This document shows positions 27,687-36,453 of a stretch of DNA of 64,000 bases, one piece after another (positions within the stretch are counted from its first letter, which is position 1; each line of letters begins with the position of its first letter). The DNA comes from Terriglobia bacterium. Its GTDB lineage: Bacteria; Acidobacteriota; Terriglobia; Bryobacterales; Bryobacteraceae. The notes beneath the pieces are model-generated. The model ran no database searches. It was not told the origin of the DNA and saw nothing but the letters and a program-made list of their open reading frames with translations. Where the stretch lies: NCBI GenBank assembly GCA_020073145.1, contig JAIQFS010000014.1, positions 1 through 64,000 on the forward strand. The letters are read 5' to 3'. Made by a program: the position numbers and the translations under genes.

Positions 27687-30600
27687 ATGAGAAGAAGGAC
27701 TTCGTCGTCTCTGATCTGGTGCGCCGCTGCGCTCCTGGTGTTCGCCGGGGCTGGCAGTGTTGCCCACGCTCAAGTACTCTACGGATCGCTTACCGGAAAC
27801 GTGATCGATCCCGCCGACGCCGCGATACCCGGCGCGAAAGTGCAAGCGGTGAATGTAAACACCGGGGTTACGCGGCAGGACGAGACGGACGCCCGGGGGG
27901 CCTTCCTGTTCAACAACCTCCAGTTGGGAACCTACAAGGTCACCGTCGAGGCCAAGGGCTTCCAGACCACCGTCGTTTCGGACGTGGTAGTGAACGCCAA
28001 CGAGGTGCGGCGCGTCGACTTCAACGTGGCGATCTCGCGGGCCACGCAGACCGTGGAGGTATCTGCGAACGCGGCGGTGCTGCAAACCGATAAGTCGGAC
28101 GTGCATCAGGTGATCACGGCGCAGCAGGTGACCGAACTGCCGTACTCCGGCGGCGAAGGCAAGAACTTCCAAAGCCTCCTCTACCTGGTGCCGGGCGCGC
28201 TTTTCCCCGCGACCAAGGAACCGAATTCGGAAGCCGGCAATCCGATGCGCGGACAAGCGTTACAAGTGAACGGCGTCTCTTCCTCGGCCAACAGTTATAA
28301 GATGGACGGCGCACCGATCATTTATCCGTGGCTTCCCGTGGATGTGGCGTATGTCCCGTCGACGGAAGCGATCGAAACCGTCAATATCAGCACCAACTCG
28401 TTCGATGCCGAGCAGGGCACGGCCGGTGGCGCGGCGACCAACGTCACCATCAAATCGGGCACGAACGAGGTGCACGGGTCGGCCTTCGAGCGGAACCAGA
28501 ATAACGACCTGGTGGCAGTGAACAACTACTTCAGCCACCCTGGCAGAGCGGCCAAGAACATTTTCAACAATTACGGCTTCGCGTTCGGCGGGCCGGTGTT
28601 CATCCCGAAAGTCATCAACGGCAAGAACAAGCTGTTCTTCTTTCTGGACTATCAGAACATCGTGCGCCGCCAGTATGCTTCGACTCCCAACATGACGCTG
28701 CCTACCACGGCCATGCGGGGCGGAGACTTCAACGGCACCGGCATCACGATCTATGACCCGCTCACGGGCAACCCGGATGGCACCGGCCGGCAGCCGTTCG
28801 CCAACAACGTCATTCCCACGAACCGGATCGACCCCGCGTCGAAGACGCTGGCTGGCTTATTGCCCGCGAACCTCACCCGGCCGAATCAGTACACCAGCAA
28901 CTACGACGCGTACGGCGGCACTCAATACAACCGCTACGCTTGGGATTATAAGGTGAACTACGATCCCACCGAGAAGGCCGCGATCTGGGGGCGGTACAGC
29001 TTTTCGCCCATATCGATTCCCGGCACCTTCGCGCTGGGAGCGGCGGAAGGCGATGCCCTGGGCGGCGCCCAGCCCGGCGTAGCCGGCGGGCGTGTGCAGA
29101 CGACCGCCGCCGGTTTCACTTACACCATCTCGCCCACCGTGCTGCTGGACGGCAACGTCGGCTATACGCGCCAGAACATCGGCGCCAATGGCGACTCGCA
29201 ACAAGGCAACTATGGGTTGACGACGCTGGGCATTCCGGGGACCAATGGAGTTGGCCCCGATTACGCAGGCATCCCGGGCTTCCAAGTCACGGGTATCGCC
29301 AACATTGGCAATACCAGCACCGGCAGCCCATTCCTGTTCCGCGACAACCAATACACCACCAGCTTGAACTTAGGCAAGGTCTCCGGGTCGCACAACCTGC
29401 GCTTCGGTTTCGAATACGACAAAGCGGCTCTGAATCACTTCCAACCGCAGGGAGGCACCTTCGGCACGGCGCGCGGCACCTTCGGGTTCAATGGTTCGAT
29501 GACCGTGCTGTGTAACGCGGTCAGCGCCGCGGGTGTCTGCAATTCCAGCCAGACTCCTAACGCGAACGGCAATCCGGCTAATTCCTGGGCCGATTTCCTG
29601 CTGGGGTACCCCAACCGAATGGGAAAGGTCACCCAGTTCCAAGATCCCAACGCGCTGCGCTTCTCCACCTGGGGCCTGTACGCACGCGATCAATGGCAGG
29701 TGACCCGTAATCTGACCGTCACCTACGGTTTACGTTGGGAATACTACCCGATTTTCTCGCACAACTGGTACGGCGCTGTGCGGTATGACCCGGCCACCCA
29801 CAATATTCTGATTGGCGGCGAAGGCAGCACTCCCTGGGACACGGGGGCTAGCGCCTCGAAGACCGGCTTTGCGCCGCGTTTGGGGATTGCGTATCGGCTC
29901 GGTTCCAAGACGGTCGTCCGCTCCGGCTATGGCATTACCGTCGACCCGGAAAACATGCGGAATCAGCGCAACTCGTTCCCCTCAGTGGTCAACCAGGACT
30001 ATCCAGCGCTCACCGATCAATTCGTGTCGATCGCGGGTTTCTGCACGCAATGCACGCTCCGAAACGGCCTGCCTACCGGCGCCGGCCTCACGCCGAACAT
30101 TTCGCAAGGCGTGATCAGCCCGGCCCCCGCCGGGACGACCGCGGCGACGCTACTCTCCACCAACTACCTGCCCACCATCAGCACGGGCACGTTCCCGGCG
30201 GACATGAACCGGGGATACATCCAAAGCTGGAACCTGTTCGTCCAGCGGGAGATCTCTTCGAGCATGACTGCCGAGGCGGGGTACGTCGGCACGCATGCGG
30301 TGCATCAGACCTTCGGCGTCAACATCAACGGGTCCGCAGCCGGCACCAATACCACGACCGCACGCCCACTCGCTCCCTATCTCACCGGGGATCTAAACAG
30401 TTATGAGCCGTTCGGCAACATGACGTACAACGCGCTGCAAGCACGCGTGACCAAACACATCGGCTCGTCGGTGATCGGCGCGTCGTACACGTTCTCGAGA
30501 GCCATCGACAACTTCAACGGCACCGGTAGCGGAACCCAAGGCGACAACGGGGATGGCAGCCTATTTCGGGCCTTTCCCTCGTCTTACGCTTTAGACAAAC

Positions 30601-31205
30601 AGTTAGCGGGCTTCGACCGAACCCATACCTTCGTGCTCTATCACGTCTACAACTTCCCGTTCGGGAAGGGACATAAGTTCCTCAACCACGGCGTGATCGC
30701 GCAGATCGTGGGCGGATTCCAGATCGGCGGTACGCTCACGCGATACAGCGGACTGCCGTTTACGGTCGGATCCAGCGTGGCCACCAATGGCGGCGGACAG
30801 TCGCAATCGGCGACCCAGATCAACCCGGTTGTTCAGATCATGAGCGGCCACGACGCCAATTCGCCTTACTTCGACGGAACGGCTTTCGCCAACCCGGCGA
30901 CGGGGACGTTGGGAACCACAGGCAGAAACATTCTTCGTGGTCCCGGGCTCTTCAATATGGATGAGAACGTTTCCCGCACCTTCAGCTTCAAGGACGGCAG
31001 AATCAAATTCCAGATCGTCGGCGAGGCGTTCAACTTGACCAACACGGCGTCGTTCAATACTCCCGGCAGCAGCGGAACCACTACGTTCGCAAATCCCACG
31101 CTGAATGCTGCGGGCCAGATCACGAGCTACGGCAATTTCAGCGTGATCACCAGCACGCTGTCCACTCAGCGTCAGTTGCAAGTGAGCGCGTATCTGAGGT
31201 TCTAG
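27687..31205 (+). CDS. Oar-like TonB-dependent outer-membrane receptor
   Basis: 1172 aa. Signal peptide at 1-29 ('LLVFAGAGSVAHAQ'). Residues about 30-115 are a carboxypeptidase-regulatory-like beta domain ('GSLTGNVIDPADAAIPGAKV'), followed by a plug domain (about 125-260, 'LPYSGGEGKNFQSLLYLVPG') and a large beta-barrel ending in an aromatic residue ('SAYLRF'), as outer-membrane proteins do. This is the receptor class greatly expanded in Acidobacteriota, analogous in role to SusC. Its position divergent to the glucuronoxylan operon suggests it imports xylan fragments. No SusD-like lipoprotein gene is next to it. An 'aggaaga' ribosome site precedes the ATG and a strong terminator follows the stop. 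Confidence 0.92.
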   Translation: MRRRTSSSLIWCAAALLVFAGAGSVAHAQVLYGSLTGNVIDPADAAIPGAKVQAVNVNTGVTRQDETDARGAFLFNNLQLGTYKVTVEAKGFQTTVVSDVVVNANEVRRVDFNVAISRATQTVEVSANAAVLQTDKSDVHQVITAQQVTELPYSGGEGKNFQSLLYLVPGALFPATKEPNSEAGNPMRGQALQVNGVSSSANSYKMDGAPIIYPWLPVDVAYVPSTEAIETVNISTNSFDAEQGTAGGAATNVTIKSGTNEVHGSAFERNQNNDLVAVNNYFSHPGRAAKNIFNNYGFAFGGPVFIPKVINGKNKLFFFLDYQNIVRRQYASTPNMTLPTTAMRGGDFNGTGITIYDPLTGNPDGTGRQPFANNVIPTNRIDPASKTLAGLLPANLTRPNQYTSNYDAYGGTQYNRYAWDYKVNYDPTEKAAIWGRYSFSPISIPGTFALGAAEGDALGGAQPGVAGGRVQTTAAGFTYTISPTVLLDGNVGYTRQNIGANGDSQQGNYGLTTLGIPGTNGVGPDYAGIPGFQVTGIANIGNTSTGSPFLFRDNQYTTSLNLGKVSGSHNLRFGFEYDKAALNHFQPQGGTFGTARGTFGFNGSMTVLCNAVSAAGVCNSSQTPNANGNPANSWADFLLGYPNRMGKVTQFQDPNALRFSTWGLYARDQWQVTRNLTVTYGLRWEYYPIFSHNWYGAVRYDPATHNILIGGEGSTPWDTGASASKTGFAPRLGIAYRLGSKTVVRSGYGITVDPENMRNQRNSFPSVVNQDYPALTDQFVSIAGFCTQCTLRNGLPTGAGLTPNISQGVISPAPAGTTAATLLSTNYLPTISTGTFPADMNRGYIQSWNLFVQREISSSMTAEAGYVGTHAVHQTFGVNINGSAAGTNTTTARPLAPYLTGDLNSYEPFGNMTYNALQARVTKHIGSSVIGASYTFSRAIDNFNGTGSGTQGDNGDGSLFRAFPSSYALDKQLAGFDRTHTFVLYHVYNFPFGKGHKFLNHGVIAQIVGGFQIGGTLTRYSGLPFTVGSSVATNGGGQSQSATQINPVVQIMSGHDANSPYFDGTAFANPATGTLGTTGRNILRGPGLFNMDENVSRTFSFKDGRIKFQIVGEAFNLTNTASFNTPGSSGTTTFANPTLNAAGQITSYGNFSVITSTLSTQRQLQVSAYLRF

Positions 31206-31227
31206 CCACAATCCAGGCAACACCCTC

Positions 31228-31270
31228 GCGCACCCAAGCCCCCCACGGCTTGGGTGCGCTTTCCTTTTAT
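31228..31270 (+). terminator. Rho-independent terminator after the TonB receptor
   Basis: A perfect 13-bp stem (31228-31240 with 31247-31259, GCGCACCCAAGCC and its complement) around a 6-nt loop, followed directly by TTTCCTTTT on the plus strand. It lies 22 bp after the receptor stop and reaches just into the end of the convergent RACo-type gene. Confidence 0.88.
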
Positions 31271-33096
31271 GCCCGCCCCAGGGCCAGGGCGTCCGTGAAG
31301 ACGCTGTTGAACTGGGGGTGACCGGAGAGCTCAACGGGTTCCACGTGCTGAGGCATTTGGCGGGCGGCTTCCCGTTCGGCGCGCGAGAGCAAAGCGATCT
31401 TCGCGCCTTCCCCAGCGGCGTTTCCCACCGCGGTGATGCGCTCCAGCGGCACGTCGGGCACCAGCCCGATGGCCCGCGCGCTAGCGGGGTTCAGGTACGA
31501 TCCAAACGAGCCGGCTAACAGCACTTCGTCGAGATCCTCGGTCCGGACGCCCAGGCGTTTCATCAACACTTGCGTGCCCGAGGCGATGGCGGCCTTGGCC
31601 AGTTGCAGCGCCCGCACATCCGCCTGGGTCAGGATGATGCCGTCTTCGGGAGCGCTCAATAAGAATCCCGGAATGCCGTCCTGCAAGATCAAACGGTCGG
31701 CCAAGGCCGCGGGCAATCTTCCAGGCACCGCGTCCGGCCTCACAAAGCGCCCCGACGGCTCCAGCAGACCGCACCGCAACAGCTCGGCCACCGCATCCAC
31801 CAGCCCCGAACCGCAGATTCCCACCGGGCGCGGCAGCCCACCGACGATGCGCAGCCAGACGTTGCCGTCGATCGCGAGGCCTTCGATCGCGCCCGAGGCG
31901 GCCCGCATGCCGCACCGAATCTGCGCACCCTCGAAGGCTGGGCCAGCGGGGGCGGCCGTGGCCAGATAGCGGTCGTCCCGGCCCAGCACAATTTCCGTGT
32001 TGGTTCCCACGTCGAGATACAAGCGCAGCTTCCCGTCGGCCCGCCGCACCCCGTCGGTTGCCAACAACCCCGCCACGACGTCTGCGCCAACGTACGCGCC
32101 CACCAGCGGCAGCGTGCTCAGGCGGGCTTCGGGGTGCAGCCGCAGCCCGGCGTCCGCCGCGGGCAGGGTGAGGGCCTGCTGAAACGCGGGAACGAACGGG
32201 CTGACCCCGATCGGCGCTGGATCGACACCCAGCAGCAGGTGCAGCATGGTGGCGTTACCGACGGCCACCGCTTCATAAATGTTCTCGCGGGGCACGCCGC
32301 ACTTCGCCCCGGCGGCTTCCACCAGCTGGTTGACCGTCCCGGCGATGCGGCTCTGCAAGGCTGCCAGGCCGCCCTCGTGGAGAGTGGCGTAGCCGATCCG
32401 CGCGATCACATCCGCGCCGTACGTTGCCTGGGCGTTCAGGAGGGATTCGACTGCCTCGATGACGCCGGTTTTCAGATTGACGAGCGTGCCGACCACCGTG
32501 GTGGTGCCGAGGTCCAGAGCCAGGCCATAGTTCCGGTCCGTGGTGTCGCCCGCTTCCACGGCGATCCATTCGTCGCCGCAAATCACGGCCGTGATGTCGA
32601 AGGCGCCGTGCCGCAGCACCGCGGGGAGCGCGCGGCTGACATTGGGGACGGCCCGGGGCTCATAGCCGGCGGCGCGCAGCGCATCGAGCACGCGCGTGAG
32701 GTAGGAGCGCGGGTCTGCCAGAGACGGTTGGGCCAGTTCCAGATGCACCTTGCAGACGTTGGGATCGAGGGCGACGGATCGTCCGGACCCAGGCAGCGCC
32801 ACTGGAGGCTCGGAGCTCCCGCTCGGCGCTTCGACTACGCAATCGGCATGGACGGTGGCGCAGCACGCCAGCCGCCAGCCGTCTTCCAATTGAGCCGCGT
32901 CGAGAAACCGGCGGTCTGTTTCCGCAGCGGGACCAGCGCCCTCCCGCATCCGGACCTTGCACTGGCCGCACGTGCCGCGCCCCCCACAAATGGTTTCGAT
33001 CGGGATGCCCGCCCAGTTGGCCGCGCTGAGGATGCTGGCGCCGTCAGGCGTGGACGCGGTCCGGTGTTGCGGAAGAAATGTGATTCGATGCGTCAT
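31267..33096 (-). CDS. RACo-type reductive activator of corrinoid proteins (2Fe-2S + ASKHA ATPase, DUF4445)
   Basis: 609 aa. Residues 1-90 form a plant-type 2Fe-2S domain (C37, C43, C46 and C78 or C79: 'CGGRGTCGQC' then 'LACCATV'). From about residue 165 is the DUF4445 ASKHA-fold ATPase domain with 'GLALDLGTTTVVGTLVNLKT', 'VGNATMLHLLLGVDP', 'YLDVGTNTEIVLG' and 'VLLAGSFGSYLNPASA'. Proteins of this build use ATP to drive electrons onto an oxidised Co(II) corrinoid, restoring Co(I) in methyl transfer systems. The start is set by the ferredoxin domain and lies 53 bp inside the preceding pterin-binding methyltransferase gene. Last gene of the methyl-transfer set, convergent with the TonB receptor. 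Confidence 0.88.
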   Translation of the reverse strand: MTHRITFLPQHRTASTPDGASILSAANWAGIPIETICGGRGTCGQCKVRMREGAGPAAETDRRFLDAAQLEDGWRLACCATVHADCVVEAPSGSSEPPVALPGSGRSVALDPNVCKVHLELAQPSLADPRSYLTRVLDALRAAGYEPRAVPNVSRALPAVLRHGAFDITAVICGDEWIAVEAGDTTDRNYGLALDLGTTTVVGTLVNLKTGVIEAVESLLNAQATYGADVIARIGYATLHEGGLAALQSRIAGTVNQLVEAAGAKCGVPRENIYEAVAVGNATMLHLLLGVDPAPIGVSPFVPAFQQALTLPAADAGLRLHPEARLSTLPLVGAYVGADVVAGLLATDGVRRADGKLRLYLDVGTNTEIVLGRDDRYLATAAPAGPAFEGAQIRCGMRAASGAIEGLAIDGNVWLRIVGGLPRPVGICGSGLVDAVAELLRCGLLEPSGRFVRPDAVPGRLPAALADRLILQDGIPGFLLSAPEDGIILTQADVRALQLAKAAIASGTQVLMKRLGVRTEDLDEVLLAGSFGSYLNPASARAIGLVPDVPLERITAVGNAAGEGAKIALLSRAEREAARQMPQHVEPVELSGHPQFNSVFTDALALGRA

Positions 33097-33949
33097 CCAT
33101 CGCCTTCCGTTTCTCCCGATAACGCGCCAGCCAGTGAGCGGCGTTTTCGTCGCGAGCGCACAATAAGTCGCCGGCCAGCACCGCCTCCCGAACGGCCGGT
33201 TGCGTGATATCGGCAATGGCGGAGGTCAGACCGCACGACATGGCCATGGGCAGAAAGGCGGCGGTCAGCGCCGCCCGGTCCGGCAAACCGAATGAGACGT
33301 TGCTGGCTCCGCAGCACAGGTTGACGCCCAGTTCGCCGCGGATGCGCCGCATGGTTTCGAACGTGACCAGGGCAGACCGGGGATCGGTGGCGACGGCCAG
33401 ACACAGCGGATCGAGGATCACGTCGCTGGCCGGAACGCCGTGATCGCGGGCGCGCTCGACAATCTTGCGCGCCACCGCCAGACGCGCACCGGGGTCATTC
33501 GAGATGCCGGCATCGTCGCTGACCAGGCCGATCACGGCGCAACGGTACTTGCGGATCAGCGGAAGGATGAGCTCCAGGCGGGCCTCTTCACCCGTCACGG
33601 AATTCACCAGTGCCTTGCCGGAATAGATGGCCAGAGCCGCCTCCAAGGCGTCCGCCCGCGAGGAGTCGAGGCATAACGGCACATCTTCCACTTCTTGAAT
33701 CGCAAGGACGGCTTGGCGGAGCATGACGGTTTCATCTCCCAGAGGAGAGCCGGCGTTGACGTCCAGCACGCGGGCGCCGGCCGCGATCTGTGTTTGCGCA
33801 TCCCTGCGCACGGCAGTGAAATCGCCAGCCGCCATTTGCGCGCCGAGGCTCTTGCGGCCGGTGGGGTTGATGCGTTCGCCGATCAGGACGAAGGGCTGGT
33901 CCGCTCCGATGAGGACGGTCCGGTTCCGGGAGTGCAATTCGGTATGCAT
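33044..33949 (-). CDS. Pterin-binding methyltransferase (methyl-H4folate:corrinoid type, DHPS fold)
   Basis: 301 aa single-domain protein. Motifs of the AcsE/MetH-type methyltetrahydrofolate-binding barrel: 'LIGERINPTGRKSLG', 'VLDVNAGSPLGDE', 'PLCLDSSRADALEAAL', 'NSVTGEE' and 'CCGASNVSFGLPDRAAL'. True dihydropteroate synthases (FolP) lack the 'ASNVSFGLP' signature, so a folate synthesis role is unlikely. In O-demethylase systems this kind of enzyme (methyltransferase II) moves the methyl from a corrinoid to tetrahydrofolate. The start at 33949 gives the family N-terminus; upstream in-frame sequence has no homology. It follows the UroD-family gene by 13 bp and overlaps the RACo-type gene by 53 bp. 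Confidence 0.87.
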   Translation of the reverse strand: MHTELHSRNRTVLIGADQPFVLIGERINPTGRKSLGAQMAAGDFTAVRRDAQTQIAAGARVLDVNAGSPLGDETVMLRQAVLAIQEVEDVPLCLDSSRADALEAALAIYSGKALVNSVTGEEARLELILPLIRKYRCAVIGLVSDDAGISNDPGARLAVARKIVERARDHGVPASDVILDPLCLAVATDPRSALVTFETMRRIRGELGVNLCCGASNVSFGLPDRAALTAAFLPMAMSCGLTSAIADITQPAVREAVLAGDLLCARDENAAHWLARYREKRKAMDDASNHISSATPDRVHA

Positions 33950-33962
33950 GACAGACCGCTCG

Positions 33963-35021
33963 CTAGCGGTGTTCCACCAGCGATTCATTGAACTCGCGGG
34001 CCGCCGCCACCAGCGCCTCAATGTTCGCCTTGGGCATTCCCGGGCTGACCCCGCCGCCCACCGAGAGGATCAGGTTGCGGCCTTCGGTTTTGCGCAGCAC
34101 TTCGAGCGCCGCCGCCTTGACCTGATCGGGCGTGCCGCGCACCCCCAGGTCCAGGGGAGCGACGTTGCCCATGAGACACATGCGGCCGCCGGTCCGCCGG
34201 TGCGCCTCGCCGATGTCCAGCTTGTGGGTGAAGTTCAATACATCGAAACCGGTGTCGGGGAGGTCTTCCAGGCATTGTTTGACCGAGGCATCGTTGTGGT
34301 AGACCTTGACCCAATCGGAGGGAAACGCATCGCAGATCTGTTTGAGGTACGGATGCGCGAATTTCCGGTAGAACTCGTGCGAGATGAAACCGACGATGTC
34401 GTCCAGAATGAAAATGCCTTCGACGCTGGGGCCGATCACGTCGGCCTGTGCTTTCAGCCACTGGATGGTCGCCTCGGTGGTGTAGGCGAGCAAGCGGTGG
34501 ACGCCGGCGGGGTCTTCCGCCATATTGAGCATGAGCCGGCTGAGGTCATGCAGGAACGCAGCGGTACACAGGGGGCCGCGCGCGGTGGCGACCGGAATGG
34601 TGTAACCTGCGTCAAAGATCCGCTGTTTCTGCATGCGGTAGCGCTGCAACGCCAGCGACATGAAGCCATCGGCGTAGGGATCGACCGGGGCCAACCGGTC
34701 CACGTCATCCAGATGAAAGAGCATGGCGCGCATGCTGGGCGTCTGGTCGGCGGCGAAGGAAATCCGCGCGCCCATGGCGGAAGGCTCGATGGCCATGCCG
34801 TATTCCATCCACCACGAAGGGAAGAAGATGACATCCGGAAACTCGCGCAGCACCCGCGCGTTAGCCTGAAACCAGACTTCGGGGTCAAGGAAAAAATCGA
34901 AATGGTTGATGCCCAGATAGCCCGGAATCCAGGGGCTATCGACAATCAGGGCCGTCGGCACCGCGGCCACCGCCTGGCGTTTGGCTGCCTTCTTGAAGAT
35001 TTGCCACTGTTCCGGGCGCAT
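33963..35021 (-). CDS. Uroporphyrinogen decarboxylase-family (MtaA/CmuA-type) methyltransferase
   Basis: 352 aa single URO-D-fold domain. It shows 'FFPSWWMEYGMAIEPSAMG', 'ATARGPLCTAAFLHDLSRL', 'FILDDIVGFISHEFYRKF', 'VKVYHNDASV' and 'LMGNVAPLDLGVRG', typical of the corrinoid-dependent branch of the family and not of heme-pathway HemE. No corrinoid-binding DxHxxG motif is present, so it is not a CmuA-like fusion. In methylotrophic and O-demethylating systems such enzymes transfer a methyl group from substrate to a corrinoid protein. Its position directly before the methyl-H4folate-type enzyme and RACo supports that role. The start (35021) was chosen over one 21 codons upstream because homology starts at 'RPEQWQIFKKAAKR'. 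Confidence 0.85.
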   Translation of the reverse strand: MRPEQWQIFKKAAKRQAVAAVPTALIVDSPWIPGYLGINHFDFFLDPEVWFQANARVLREFPDVIFFPSWWMEYGMAIEPSAMGARISFAADQTPSMRAMLFHLDDVDRLAPVDPYADGFMSLALQRYRMQKQRIFDAGYTIPVATARGPLCTAAFLHDLSRLMLNMAEDPAGVHRLLAYTTEATIQWLKAQADVIGPSVEGIFILDDIVGFISHEFYRKFAHPYLKQICDAFPSDWVKVYHNDASVKQCLEDLPDTGFDVLNFTHKLDIGEAHRRTGGRMCLMGNVAPLDLGVRGTPDQVKAAALEVLRKTEGRNLILSVGGGVSPGMPKANIEALVAAAREFNESLVEHR

Positions 35022-35151
35022 AGGGACACTTCTCGAGGGGGGCTCGTGCCGCTGCTGGGCCGGCCCGACGCATTTGTTCGACAATCAAATTATAGACTCG
35101 ACAGAAGGCGCCGTCAAGAGAAAACAGATATTCAGGACTGTTTTTCCAGGA

Positions 35152-36330
35152 CTAGGCCGGCACTTCGCGCACGGGGCCGAAGTGCTTTTGCAGGACCAGG
35201 GCCACGGTGCCACGGAGGCGGGCCAGGCCGTCTTCGTGGGCGGGGATGAGGCGCGGGGGACAGCCTCCGGGCAGCACCTGGGCCTGGACTTCGGCTTCGA
35301 TGACCGGACCGAATCGGTGCCAGGAGCGAGTCAGGTCGCCGATCATGATAATGCGCTCGGGAGCCAGGCCGGCGACAATCATGCGCATGCCACGGCCCAG
35401 GTAGTGTGCCATCTTCTCGAGCGCCTTGGCGGCGCGCGCGTTGCCCTGGTCGGCCAGGCTGAGCAAGTCGGGAAAGCTCAGGCCTTGCTCGTGAGCGGCG
35501 GACTCGTGGTAGTAGCGGAGGGCGGCGCGATTGGAGGCGAACACCTCCCAACAGCCGCGGCTTCCGCAGCCGCATTTCGGCCCGTCCGGTTCCAGCGGCA
35601 CGTGGCCGAACTCTCCGGCCATCCCCTTCAGGCCGCGGGCAAGCTGGCCGTTGATCAGGACCCCGGCGCCGATGCCTTCCGAAACCGTGACCACCACCAG
35701 GTTGCGGCAGGTTTCCATGCGATCGAACCACACCGCCGCCAAGACGCAGGCGTTGGCGGCATTTTCGAGCTCGACTTCGAGACCCGTGGCCTTGGCCAGC
35801 GGACCGCTGATATCGAAATCGGCCCACTTGAGGTTGGGGGCGAAGACCAGTTGTCCGGAGCTGATGCGGCCGGGCAGGCTGATTCCGATCCCCTCGATTT
35901 TCTTTCCCCGGCAGGAACGGGTGAGCGCCTGAATGCGTTGGATCAGAGCCTCCACTCCGGCCTTGGGATCGCGCGGCGTGGCCATCACTTCCTGCGACGC
36001 GAACTTGCCGTTGACGTCGGCCAGCGCGACCGTGGTTTGTGTGGGGCGCAGGTCCACGCCAATGATGACGCGGTCCTCATTGAGGCGCAAGAACGTGGGA
36101 CGGCGGCCGCGCGGCAGGCGGCCGGTAGGTCCTTCCAGGACCCAATGCTGCTCGACGAGGGCCTCGACAATCAGAGAAATGGTGCTGCGCTGCAGGCCGG
36201 AAACGCGCGCCAGGTCGGCGCGGGAAATGGGCTGGCGGGTGCGAATGAGGTTGAGGACGATGCGCCGGTTGATATCGCGAACGACTTCGCTCGACGCTCC
36301 TTGAATCCGCTCCAAATCGATGACGGACAT
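35152..36330 (-). CDS. ROK-family transcriptional repressor (XylR/NagC-like)
   Basis: 392 aa. N-terminal winged helix (about 15-75, 'VLNLIRTRQPISRADLARVS') followed by a ROK sugar-kinase-like domain with 'GVDLRPTQTTVALADVNG', 'GIGISLPGR', 'AANACVLAAVWFD' and the zinc motif 'GHVPLEP...KCGCGSRGCWEVFAS'. The build is that of XylR, Mlc and NagC, which release DNA on binding a sugar or sugar phosphate. It lies between the uronate-isomerase-like gene (123 bp upstream) and the methyltransferase gene (130 bp downstream), all on the minus strand. It is a good candidate regulator for the xylan or uronate genes (inference). Confidence 0.9.
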   Translation of the reverse strand: MSVIDLERIQGASSEVVRDINRRIVLNLIRTRQPISRADLARVSGLQRSTISLIVEALVEQHWVLEGPTGRLPRGRRPTFLRLNEDRVIIGVDLRPTQTTVALADVNGKFASQEVMATPRDPKAGVEALIQRIQALTRSCRGKKIEGIGISLPGRISSGQLVFAPNLKWADFDISGPLAKATGLEVELENAANACVLAAVWFDRMETCRNLVVVTVSEGIGAGVLINGQLARGLKGMAGEFGHVPLEPDGPKCGCGSRGCWEVFASNRAALRYYHESAAHEQGLSFPDLLSLADQGNARAAKALEKMAHYLGRGMRMIVAGLAPERIIMIGDLTRSWHRFGPVIEAEVQAQVLPGGCPPRLIPAHEDGLARLRGTVALVLQKHFGPVREVPA

Positions 36331-36453
36331 TTCGTCCGGTACCTGGACTTCCGAAAGCCTAGTGTAGCAAACGTGTTCGCGGCGGCCGATGCACGATGCC
36401 AGCCGCTCGCGAGGCGCTCTAGCCGGCCCGCAAAGGGCGCCGGCGCCGATCCC

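Noticed and set aside
33044-33949. Pterin-binding gene as folP (dihydropteroate synthase)
   Set aside because: The 'GASNVSFGLP' signature is that of methyl-H4folate methyltransferases, and no folate synthesis gene is adjacent.
33963-35021. UroD-family gene as hemE (heme biosynthesis)
   Set aside because: The sequence has the features of the methyltransferase branch, and it lies with a pterin-binding methyltransferase and RACo, not with heme genes.
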